From contig SKHA01000335.1 of assembly GCA_007117185.1 (NCBI GenBank), positions 1 to 14,792 of the forward strand: 14,792 bases of DNA, given 5' to 3'. The notes under the pieces are model-generated. The model was not told the origin of the DNA. It searched no databases and saw nothing but the letters and a program-made list of their open reading frames with translations. Of this stretch, positions 7,079 to 13,798 are shown piece after piece; the first letter of the stretch is position 1, and every line of letters begins with the position of its first letter. Origin of the DNA: Spirochaeta sp. (GTDB lineage: Bacteria; Spirochaetota; Spirochaetia; DSM-27196; Alkalispirochaetaceae). The position numbers and the translations under genes were made by a program.

Positions 7079-8718
7079 ACGGTCGGGCTGTCCTGATTCT
7101 CGGTGGGGGGGTGATGCAGGTGCCTGCCATTGAAGCGGCGCGAAGACTGAGCTGTGTGGTCCACCTGGCCGACGGCAACCCGGAATGCATCGGCCGGGAG
7201 CTGGTGGATCGATTTCACCACGTTGACCTCAGGGATATTCCCGGACTCATTACTGCGGCGCAGGAGATCTCGGGGTTGCAGGGGGTTTTCACCGCTGGTA
7301 CCGACTTCTCCTACAGCGTCGCCATGGTCGCCGAAAGCTGTAGCCTTCCCGGCACCTCTCCGGGAAGCGCCCGCAACGCTTCGGACAAGGGGCTCATGCG
7401 GGACGTGCTGCGCCGCCACGGCATTCCTGTACCTGCGTATCTCCGGGTTGACCCCGCCGCGGCCCAGGCGTTAGCGGCCGGTGAGTTTCCACCGGAACTC
7501 CCCCGGTTTCCCCTGGTTGTAAAACCGGTGGATAACATGGGCGCCAGGGGGGTCATGCGTTGTGATTGCCCGGAGTCTCTCTCTGCCGCCGTAGCGGCGG
7601 CGCTGACCTACGGCAGAAACGGATCCCTCATCCTGGAAGAGTTGATCGACGGGCAGGAGTACAGCCTCGACGCAGTGATATTTGAAGGCGAGATCCGGAT
7701 CACCGGCATCGCTACGCGTCATATCTTTTTCCCGCCGTATTTCATCGAGATGGGGCACTCCATTCCATCGAACCTTTCCCGAGGGGAAAAAGAGGTTCTG
7801 GAAGGGACGTTCAGGGAGTCCATCACGGCTCTGGGAATCACCCGCGGCGCCGCCAAGGGAGACATCTTCCTTAAAAATGAAAGCGCCGGCCCGGCAGCTG
7901 TCGTCGGCGAGGTGGCGGCGCGCCTCTCCGGGGGGTACATGTCCGGCTGGACATACCCCGCCGCCACCGGAGTCCCCCTCACTGAGATCGGTCTGCGCAT
8001 TGCCCTCGGTGAGACCCCGGAGGATTCGCTCTTTCAGGAGACACCGGGCACTGTTGTAACCGAGCGGGCCCTCCTGTCCGCCCCGGGGACGGTCCAGACA
8101 GTTCATGCGCCGGAAGTGGGTGATCCGACGGTGGTGCAGCTGTTCATACGCTGCGCTCCCGGAGACGAGGTTACACCCCCGGCCAACAACGTGGAGAAGG
8201 TGGCCAACGTCATAACCCGCGGGGCAACCCTGGCGGAGGCGGAACGATCCGCCCTGGCAACGCTGGCAAAGGTCGTTGTGCGCCTGCTGCCGAATCAGGC
8301 GGTGACGTCGACGTATCTCTTTTCTCAGGATCGTCCGGGAATCTCCGGGGGGGCTGACTTCTCCTGGTACCGGGCTGAACCGGCGGGGGCTGAGGTGACG
8401 TGGCCCTGGGTGCAGGGAGCGCCCTTCTCCCGGGGGACCCTCCTCGCAGCTCCCGTCCCGGTTATCGACAGACGCAGTATCAGCGGACTGATCAGCCGTT
8501 TCCCCGTTCCTGCGGCAAACCTGTTGCTGGAAGAACTTGTCAGGGCTGGTACGATAGAACTTGTGAAACCTCCAGCAGCGGACGGAGCAGCAGCGTTGGA
8601 CAGAGCGTTCTGGCAGCCGTTTTTCCGGGCCGGGCTGCAGGGGGTTTACTATCTGCTGGACAGCCTGGAAGACCCCGCGCGTGATCACAACCTGCATCCC
8701 TGGGAGAACCTGCTGTGA
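7075..8718 (+). CDS. ATP-grasp domain carboxylate-amine ligase-like protein
   Basis: A 547-residue cytoplasmic protein of the ATP-grasp superfamily, which joins a carboxylate to an amine or thiol through an acyl-phosphate. The N-terminal pre-ATP-grasp part has RAVLILGGGVMQVPAIEAA. The ATP-binding lobe has FPLVVKPVDNMGARGV (K150 and the glycine loop), LILEELIDGQEYSLDAV, and the metal-binding segment EVAARLSGGYMSG (E279 to R283). A C-terminal ATP-grasp helix region (372-403) follows. Residues 420-547 match nothing I recognise. The ATG at 7075 overlaps the previous TGA as ATGA, with GGAG at 7063-7066. Beside the PseG-like and cytidylyltransferase genes, a role in attaching an acyl or amino-acid group to an amino sugar is an attractive inference. 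Family resemblance alone would also allow PurK- or CarB-type chemistry. Confidence 0.8.
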   Translation: MNGRAVLILGGGVMQVPAIEAARRLSCVVHLADGNPECIGRELVDRFHHVDLRDIPGLITAAQEISGLQGVFTAGTDFSYSVAMVAESCSLPGTSPGSARNASDKGLMRDVLRRHGIPVPAYLRVDPAAAQALAAGEFPPELPRFPLVVKPVDNMGARGVMRCDCPESLSAAVAAALTYGRNGSLILEELIDGQEYSLDAVIFEGEIRITGIATRHIFFPPYFIEMGHSIPSNLSRGEKEVLEGTFRESITALGITRGAAKGDIFLKNESAGPAAVVGEVAARLSGGYMSGWTYPAATGVPLTEIGLRIALGETPEDSLFQETPGTVVTERALLSAPGTVQTVHAPEVGDPTVVQLFIRCAPGDEVTPPANNVEKVANVITRGATLAEAERSALATLAKVVVRLLPNQAVTSTYLFSQDRPGISGGADFSWYRAEPAGAEVTWPWVQGAPFSRGTLLAAPVPVIDRRSISGLISRFPVPAANLLLEELVRAGTIELVKPPAADGAAALDRAFWQPFFRAGLQGVYYLLDSLEDPARDHNLHPWENLL

Positions 8719-9758
8719 TCCGCCCGGGTCGTTCCCGAGCCGCGCTGCTGGTAGTCTTCCTGGTGGTTGCCCTGACTGCCGGGGCCGCACTTCACGCTCA
8801 GGATGTGCCGCTGGAGCGGGTGCTGGTCAGGACCGGAGCTCGACTGGAGTGGGATCCCTGGCGGGGCCACGGCGTCTTCGTGCGGGGGATCACCAGTCTG
8901 GCTTTCACCGTGGGCAATCGTTTTGTCGTTGAGAACGGCGATATCCTGCACCGTGCGCCATCGCCGGGTCGTACCGAAGAAACTCTGTACTTTTCGGATG
9001 AGTTTCTCCAGATAGCCGCACGGGTGTTTCCCCCGGAAGACCGCGCGCCCCGGAGAATCGGGGCGATATTCCTGGATCCCGGCCACGGCGGTAGAGACCC
9101 CGGGGCGATAGGGCGCCACGAGTTCAACGGTGAGGTTCGCAGCCTTGAAGAGAAACGTATCGTCCTTGACGTTGCCCGTCGGCTGAGACTGCGTCTGGTT
9201 GAGCGGTACCCCGACCGACTGGTGGTTCTTTCCCGTTCTGACGACACCTACCTTACCCTTGAGGAGCGCACCAACCGTGCCAATGAGATTCCTACCGGCC
9301 CCAACGAGTCGGTTCTGTTCGTCTCGATCCACGCCAACGCGTCCCTCAACTCCCGGGCCAGTGGCTTTGAAGTGTGGGTTCTACCGCCGGAGTTTCGCCG
9401 CCGGGACCTGGTGACGGCAGAGCGGACGGGAATTGCCGACGAAGGGGTGCTCTCGATTCTCAACACGATTCGTGAAGAGGAGATCACCCTTGAGAGCACC
9501 CTGCTGGCCCGTAGTGTTCTCGCCGGGCTGGATGCGATGGTGGGCGATGTGTCACCAAATCGCGGGATCCGTGAGGAGAGCTGGTACGTGGTACGGAACG
9601 CCCGGATGCCATCGGTGCTGGTGGAGCTCGGTTTTGTCACCAACAGGGAGGAGTTTCTGCGTCTGGAGCAGGGGGAATACTTGCAGCGGCTCACCGACGG
9701 AATCTATAGTGGGATTACGAATTTTGTCCGAAGTTTTGAAGAGGTTGGTCGTGAATAG
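8715..9758 (+). CDS. N-acetylmuramoyl-L-alanine amidase (Amidase_3), secreted
   Basis: A zinc amidase that cuts the bond between N-acetylmuramic acid and L-alanine in peptidoglycan. 347 residues. Signal peptide at residues 1-29 (basic start, then LLVVFLVVALTAGAALHAQ), so it acts in the periplasm. Residues 33-105 look like a small beta domain related to the copper-amine-oxidase N-terminal-like wall modules. The catalytic domain (115-340) has the zinc ligands H124 in DPGHGG, E146 in the SLEEKRIVLDVA helix and H206 in VSIHANAS. The catalytic glutamate E304 lies in VLVELGFVTN. The start is GTG 8715, overlapping the previous TGA as GTGA, with GGGAG at 8702-8706. From memory, Treponema has an amidase gene close upstream of flaA, so the local order may be conserved. 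A role in clearing wall for division or for periplasmic flagella is inference. Confidence 0.93.
   Translation: MIRPGRSRAALLVVFLVVALTAGAALHAQDVPLERVLVRTGARLEWDPWRGHGVFVRGITSLAFTVGNRFVVENGDILHRAPSPGRTEETLYFSDEFLQIAARVFPPEDRAPRRIGAIFLDPGHGGRDPGAIGRHEFNGEVRSLEEKRIVLDVARRLRLRLVERYPDRLVVLSRSDDTYLTLEERTNRANEIPTGPNESVLFVSIHANASLNSRASGFEVWVLPPEFRRRDLVTAERTGIADEGVLSILNTIREEEITLESTLLARSVLAGLDAMVGDVSPNRGIREESWYVVRNARMPSVLVELGFVTNREEFLRLEQGEYLQRLTDGIYSGITNFVRSFEEVGRE
9738..9744 (+). promoter_or_regulatory. Ribosome binding site of the GerMN gene
   Basis: GAAGAGG lies 6 nt before the GTG at 9751, inside the amidase coding region. It fixes the GTG start over the longer open frame, whose upstream part is out-of-frame amidase sequence. 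Confidence 0.65.
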
Positions 9759-10227
9759 ACGTTCGTTGGTTCTTCTGTCGCTGTGGGTGGTTCTGCTGGT
9801 GGCGTCCGGACTGTATTTCGCCGGGAACCCCGGTGATATGCATCGTCGTGTTTTGTGGTTTCCCGACGCTACCGCTACATCGGTGCAGGCAGAGTGGAGA
9901 TTCGTTCCCGATCGGGACACGCCGCAGGAAAGTATCCGGGTGTTTGTGGAAGAGTTGCTCCTCGGACCGGTGCGCCTGGGGTCGGTTGCGTTTGTGCAGC
10001 CGGGAACGCGGCTGCGCAGTGTGGTCCTGGACGACAACAGACGCCTCTTTCTGGATCTGGCCGGTGAAAACCTCGTAAACCTTGATGAGACGGGGCGTTC
10101 GGTAGAGGAGGTCATCCAGCTGTTGCAGCAGAACCTGATGCACAACTTCCGCTTGCTCCGGGACGTGCAGATTACCGTGGATGGACAGGTCCCGGGAGCT
10201 CCATTCTTCAGATCATCGGCTATTTAA
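9751..10227 (+). CDS. GerMN domain membrane-anchored protein
   Basis: A 158-residue protein with an uncleaved-looking N-terminal membrane anchor (residues 5-24, LVLLSLWVVLLVASGLYF) and an extracytoplasmic GerMN domain (about 32-148). The domain runs RRVLWFPDA, ESIRVFVEELLLGPV, LRSVVLDDNRRLFLDLA, then SVEEVIQLLQQNLMHNF and VQITVDGQ, which is the typical GerMN order. The domain was named from sporulation/germination proteins but occurs in many non-sporulating bacteria, where it is thought to act at the cell wall. The start is GTG 9751, inside the amidase gene (GTGAATAG, 8-nt overlap), with GAAGAGG at 9738-9744. Coupling to the amidase suggests the two proteins work on the same wall structure. 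Confidence 0.85.
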   Translation: MNRRSLVLLSLWVVLLVASGLYFAGNPGDMHRRVLWFPDATATSVQAEWRFVPDRDTPQESIRVFVEELLLGPVRLGSVAFVQPGTRLRSVVLDDNRRLFLDLAGENLVNLDETGRSVEEVIQLLQQNLMHNFRLLRDVQITVDGQVPGAPFFRSSAI

Positions 10228-10249
10228 CGTCCACTTTGCGTTCTCGCCG

Positions 10250-10277
10250 TTGACAAAGGCCAAAGGGGCGTTATAAT
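10250..10277 (+). promoter_or_regulatory. Sigma-70 type promoter of flaA
   Basis: A perfect -35 TTGACA at 10250-10255 and a perfect -10 TATAAT at 10272-10277 are separated by 16 bp. Transcription should begin near 10284, leaving a leader of about 40 nt before the flaA ATG at 10326. This is a housekeeping rather than a flagellar sigma-28 promoter. It makes flaA independent of the operon upstream. Confidence 0.85.
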
Positions 10278-10312
10278 TTGTGAAAGGTCACGTACATATT
10301 GGCGCTTGAAGC

Positions 10313-10319
10313 AAAGGAG
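10313..10319 (+). promoter_or_regulatory. flaA ribosome binding site
   Basis: AAAGGAG at 10313-10319 sits 6 nt before the ATG at 10326. It settles the start against an in-frame TTG at 10299, and its near-consensus quality fits a highly made structural protein. Confidence 0.85.
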
Positions 10320-10325
10320 AGAGGG

Positions 10326-11330
10326 ATGAGAAGATCCGTCCTGTTCGTATTAATTGCAGTAATGACTCTTGGCACCGTCGCAGTGGCGGATGAGGCAGTC
10401 CTGATAGACTTCGCTCAGCTGGTCCGGAACTACCCTGCGGATAACCCTGCTCACAACGAGCAGACTCTGCTGGACTACAGTTCCGTCGCTGGCACCAGTT
10501 TTACTGATGAAGAAAAGCTGGAGATGCGCGTCTCGCTGGCTATTGACTCCTGGGAGATCAACCTTGCCAGCTCGTCCAGTTCTGTTACTACCGTAAGTAA
10601 CAGTATGGTTCGCTCCGCTCCCGTTCGTGAAGGCGCCAGTCGCTTTGGTGGTGAAACGGTCATGGGCATCCGGGTTAACTTCCCGACTGAACCGTTCAAC
10701 TCCTGGGCACTGATTCGACCTCCTTTCGAAATCCCCGCGTATGCTGATATCCAGGAAGTACAGGGTGACGGTACCCTCGAGGTTCCGCAGGACGAGGTCG
10801 GCCGGGGACGCAAGTTTGATGGCATCGGCGTTGTCAAGAACGTTGGTGTGCTTCGCTCCGTGTCCATGAACGTGCACGGTCTCAACTTTCCTCATGGTAT
10901 CAGTATCATCCTTCAGGATGAGAACAACAGAGAGCAGGAAATCTTCCTTGGCAACCTTCAGTTTGACGGCTGGCGGACCCTTGAGTGGAGAAATCCCAAC
11001 TACATCTCTGAGGTTCGCAATCGGGAACTTCGGGTATTCCCGCTGTATCCCAACCTGACGCCCATGCGCAAGCTTATCGGCATCCGGATCTATCGCGACG
11101 CTGCGCAGACCGGTGGTGACTTCATCACCTACATCAAGGACGTATCCCTGACATTCGACCGGGCGGTACTTCAGCTTGAGCGCGATGTGGACGACGAAAG
11201 CGTGTGGGGCATTCTTCAGGAGCGCGAACGCAGTCGCCGTGAAGCAGAACTCCGACGTCTCGGCAACATTCAGGTGCTTCGCTACCTTGAACAGCGCCGC
11301 ATGTTCAACGAAGACAACGTAGACGGCTGA
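10326..11330 (+). CDS. flaA: Flagellar filament outer layer protein FlaA
   Basis: Sheath protein of the spirochaete periplasmic flagellar filament, which coats the FlaB core and affects filament stiffness and helicity. 334 residues, a normal length. A cleavable signal peptide (1-21, basic MRRS, then LFVLIAVMTLGTVAVA) ends before DEAVLIDFA, the conserved mature start. The conserved core ETVMGIRVNFPTEPFNSW with RPPFEIPAY follows, then GIGVVKNVGVLRSVSMNVHG and KLIGIRIYRD, and a highly charged Arg/Glu C-terminal tail. Export is by the Sec route, not by the flagellar type III apparatus. It has its own strong promoter and ends in a strong terminator; the chemotaxis genes follow, an order like the Borrelia flaA-cheA2-cheW3 operon. 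Confidence 0.96.
   Translation: MRRSVLFVLIAVMTLGTVAVADEAVLIDFAQLVRNYPADNPAHNEQTLLDYSSVAGTSFTDEEKLEMRVSLAIDSWEINLASSSSSVTTVSNSMVRSAPVREGASRFGGETVMGIRVNFPTEPFNSWALIRPPFEIPAYADIQEVQGDGTLEVPQDEVGRGRKFDGIGVVKNVGVLRSVSMNVHGLNFPHGISIILQDENNREQEIFLGNLQFDGWRTLEWRNPNYISEVRNRELRVFPLYPNLTPMRKLIGIRIYRDAAQTGGDFITYIKDVSLTFDRAVLQLERDVDDESVWGILQERERSRREAELRRLGNIQVLRYLEQRRMFNEDNVDG
10582..10603 (+). repeat. Perfect 8-bp inverted repeat inside flaA
   Basis: CTGTTACT (10582-10589) and AGTAACAG (10596-10603) flank a 6-nt loop within the flaA coding sequence. It could form a modest mRNA hairpin. There is no T-run after it, so it is not a terminator, and it may be chance. Confidence 0.4.
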
Positions 11331-11350
11331 CGGTTGATCAGCACGAAAAG

Positions 11351-11382
11351 ACCCCCGGCCATATTGGACGGGGGTTTTTTTT
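11351..11382 (+). terminator. Rho-independent terminator of flaA
   Basis: A 7-bp stem ACCCCCG (11351-11357) pairs with CGGGGGT (11369-11375). The stem continues past an internal G/A mismatch with two C-G pairs around an ATATT loop, and the right arm runs into eight T. It starts about 20 nt after the flaA stop. It should give flaA its own short mRNA, with cheA reached by read-through or by a separate promoter. Confidence 0.92.
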
Positions 11383-11399
11383 ATGGTTCAGTATTTGTC

Positions 11400-11429
11400 T
11401 TGACGGGAGTATCCAAAAGTATGAAAATT
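11400..11429 (+). promoter_or_regulatory. Possible weak promoter of cheA
   Basis: TTGACG at 11400-11405 could be a -35, with AAAATT (11424-11429) or TATGAA (11420-11425) as poor -10 candidates at 18 and 14 bp. Transcription from it would give almost no leader before the ATG at 11438, whose own AGGG (11430-11433) is weak. Read-through from flaA is the alternative. Confidence 0.25.
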
Positions 11430-11437
11430 AGGGCCAC

Positions 11438-13798
11438 ATGAGCGATTACCTTGATCCCGGAAATGAAGAGCTTCTCAAGGATTTTTTTGTGGAAGCTGAG
11501 ATGCAGGTGGAGACGCTGGAAAGCAACATTCTTGTCCTGGAGAATGATCCGACCAACTCTGACTCAATAGATGAGATCTTCCGGGCCGCCCATACCCTGA
11601 AGGGGGGAGCGGCAACTGTTCAGATGACCGAGCTGACCGAGTTCACTCATCTACTGGAAGACTGTCTGGATGCGATACGAAACGGATTGGTCCGGATCGA
11701 TGGCTCGGTCATCGACATCCTCTTGAACTCCATTGACGTTACCAAAGTGATGCTGCAGGAACGTCGGGATGGAGGTATCTATACCGACGATATTTCCGAC
11801 ATCAAGAATGCCCTCAAAGAGACGATGAGTGGTTCCGGGAATGTCCCGGTGGCACCAGAGAAACCACATCCTGCCAGTCCGTCCAGCCCGCCTGTCCCTG
11901 CTGGCGCGGACCCATCCCTGACAGAGTACGAGCTTTTGGAGCTAAAAGAGGCTGCCGGGGACGGTAAGCGTCTGTATGCCGTGGTGGTGGAGTTCAACGA
12001 AGAGAACCCGATGAACTCCGTTGGCGGCATTCAGCTTTTTGCGGTGATGAAGCAGTTTGCGGACGTCTTGAAGACTGATCCCGCTTTTGAAGCGCTGTAT
12101 TACGACGTCTATCACCCCCGGGTCACGTACTATATCGCCACCAGTGAAGATCCAGAAGCTCACCGTGGATCGATGGAGATCTCCGACGTCACTGACAGGG
12201 TCACCGTACGTGCCATCACCGGCGTTGCAGGCGGCTCTGGCGCCCCCGCACCGGGGGTAGCGCAGCATTCACCCCCGGCCCCCCGTACTGCGCGCCTGGA
12301 GCCTGCTGGAGAACCACAGCGAAAAGACTCAGTTCCGGGAGAACCGGAAGATGATGAGGAGGAGGCGCTGCCGAAGCGCACCGGTGAGGTTCGGCGCGGC
12401 CAGCCTACAGGGTCTGTTCTGCGTGTCGAGAGCAGAAGAATCGACAATCTCCTGAATCTGGTGAGTGAAACGGTTATCAACAAAGCGGCGTTCAATCAGA
12501 TCAGCAACGCCTTTGCTGAAGACCTGTCCCGGTTTCAGCAGGTGGACTCACGGTACCGGGAGATGTTGAAAGAGTTATTTGATTCCCTTCCGGAGTATCT
12601 GGACCGCATCCAGAAAGGCCAGTCGGTAAAAGAAGTTCGCAAGCAGATTAATGAACAGTTTTCCGATCTGCCAACACTGTTTGATGGCTTTCAGGGGTCC
12701 TTCAAAACCTCGGTGGCCAAGTTCCGGAACACCTCTCAGAACCTCAGTCGAATCACCAGTGAGTTGCAGGAAGGGGTGATGCGGATCAGGATGGTTCCCA
12801 TCTCGCAGATCTTTTCACGTTTTCCCCGACTTGTCCGGGATCTCTCCCGGTCCTTGAAGAAAGAGATCAATCTGCAGATAGAAGGTGAAGACACCGAACT
12901 GGACAAGTCGGTGATTGAGGATCTTCTGGATCCGCTTATTCACTGCGTCCGCAACAGTATCGACCACGGGATAGAAAGCGCGGAAGCCCGGGCGGAGTCG
13001 GGCAAGGAAGCTGCCGGTACGGTGACGTTGCGAGCCAGCAACGAAGGCAACATGATTCTCATTGAGATTGTCGATGACGGCGCGGGTATTGATGTCAACG
13101 CTGTGCGGGCAAAAGCGATTGATCGCGGGGTAATTCACCCCAACAAGCAACTGTCTGACATTGAAGCGTATAACCTTATCTTCGATCCCGGCTTCTCAAC
13201 TGCCCAGACGATCACCAATGTGTCTGGTAGGGGAGTTGGGCTTGACGTAGTGAAGCGTCAGATCGAGAAACTCAACGGTACGGTGACGGTCTGGTCCTCC
13301 CCCGGGGAAGGAACACGATTCACCATCAAGATCCCTTTGACGCTGGCGATCATCCAGGGACTCCTGGTACGGGTTGGAGCGGAGATGTACGCCATCCCCA
13401 TCACATCCGTTATAGACAGCCATCGGATCAGGCCGTCGGATATTAAGCGAATCGATAACTACGAGGTATTCAACGTCCGTGAAGATGTGATATCGCTGAT
13501 ACGCCTGAGCCGGCTCTTTCAGATTCCTGTCCGGGAGAATCCGGAGTACCATTACGTGGTCATCGTCGGCAGCAACGATCGGAAAATGGGGTTGGTTGTG
13601 GACTCTCTGATTGGTGAGGAGGACGTGGTTATCAAACCATTACGTGATCATTTTACAAACTCTCCGGGCATAGCCGGAGCCAATATCACCGGGGATGGCC
13701 GAGTCTCGCTCATTATCGATGTCAGCCAGCTTCTTGAGCTCGGTTTGCGGCGCGAAAAGGAAGAGCGGGATCGACGAGAAATGAGAGTTGGTCGCTGA
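11438..13798 (+). CDS. cheA: Chemotaxis histidine kinase CheA with spirochaete-type enlarged P3 domain
   Basis: Cytoplasmic sensor kinase that takes phosphate from ATP to its own histidine and passes it to CheY to set flagellar rotation; it sits in chemoreceptor arrays with CheW. 786 residues. P1 (5-110) holds the phospho-accepting H52 in RAAHTLKGGAAT. A Pro/Ala-rich linker leads to the P2 CheY-docking domain (about 165-265), then a Pro/acidic linker to about 320. P3 runs from about 327 to 450, some 65 residues longer than in E. coli. The P4 kinase domain has the N box DPLIHCVRNSIDHGIE, VDDGAGID and GRGVGLDVVK, with GEGTRF. P5, the CheW-like domain, closes the protein. The stop overlaps the next start by 1 nt (TGATG), which suggests coupled synthesis with CheW-CheR. 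Confidence 0.97.
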   Translation: MSDYLDPGNEELLKDFFVEAEMQVETLESNILVLENDPTNSDSIDEIFRAAHTLKGGAATVQMTELTEFTHLLEDCLDAIRNGLVRIDGSVIDILLNSIDVTKVMLQERRDGGIYTDDISDIKNALKETMSGSGNVPVAPEKPHPASPSSPPVPAGADPSLTEYELLELKEAAGDGKRLYAVVVEFNEENPMNSVGGIQLFAVMKQFADVLKTDPAFEALYYDVYHPRVTYYIATSEDPEAHRGSMEISDVTDRVTVRAITGVAGGSGAPAPGVAQHSPPAPRTARLEPAGEPQRKDSVPGEPEDDEEEALPKRTGEVRRGQPTGSVLRVESRRIDNLLNLVSETVINKAAFNQISNAFAEDLSRFQQVDSRYREMLKELFDSLPEYLDRIQKGQSVKEVRKQINEQFSDLPTLFDGFQGSFKTSVAKFRNTSQNLSRITSELQEGVMRIRMVPISQIFSRFPRLVRDLSRSLKKEINLQIEGEDTELDKSVIEDLLDPLIHCVRNSIDHGIESAEARAESGKEAAGTVTLRASNEGNMILIEIVDDGAGIDVNAVRAKAIDRGVIHPNKQLSDIEAYNLIFDPGFSTAQTITNVSGRGVGLDVVKRQIEKLNGTVTVWSSPGEGTRFTIKIPLTLAIIQGLLVRVGAEMYAIPITSVIDSHRIRPSDIKRIDNYEVFNVREDVISLIRLSRLFQIPVRENPEYHYVVIVGSNDRKMGLVVDSLIGEEDVVIKPLRDHFTNSPGIAGANITGDGRVSLIIDVSQLLELGLRREKEERDRREMRVGR

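Noticed and set aside
7471..8790. 439-codon open frame on the minus strand
   Set aside because: It lies wholly opposite the ATP-grasp gene and the amidase start. Its translation is rich in Arg/Gly/Gln with no domain, as expected from the complement of G+C-rich coding DNA.
10299..10325. TTG start nine codons upstream for FlaA
   Set aside because: It would translate the Shine-Dalgarno itself and put a charged stretch before a good signal peptide. The ATG at 10326 has AAAGGAG at ideal spacing.
11383..11437. Flagellar sigma-28 type promoter before cheA
   Set aside because: I looked for TAAA and GCCGATAA-like boxes and found neither. Only a weak TTGACG is present.
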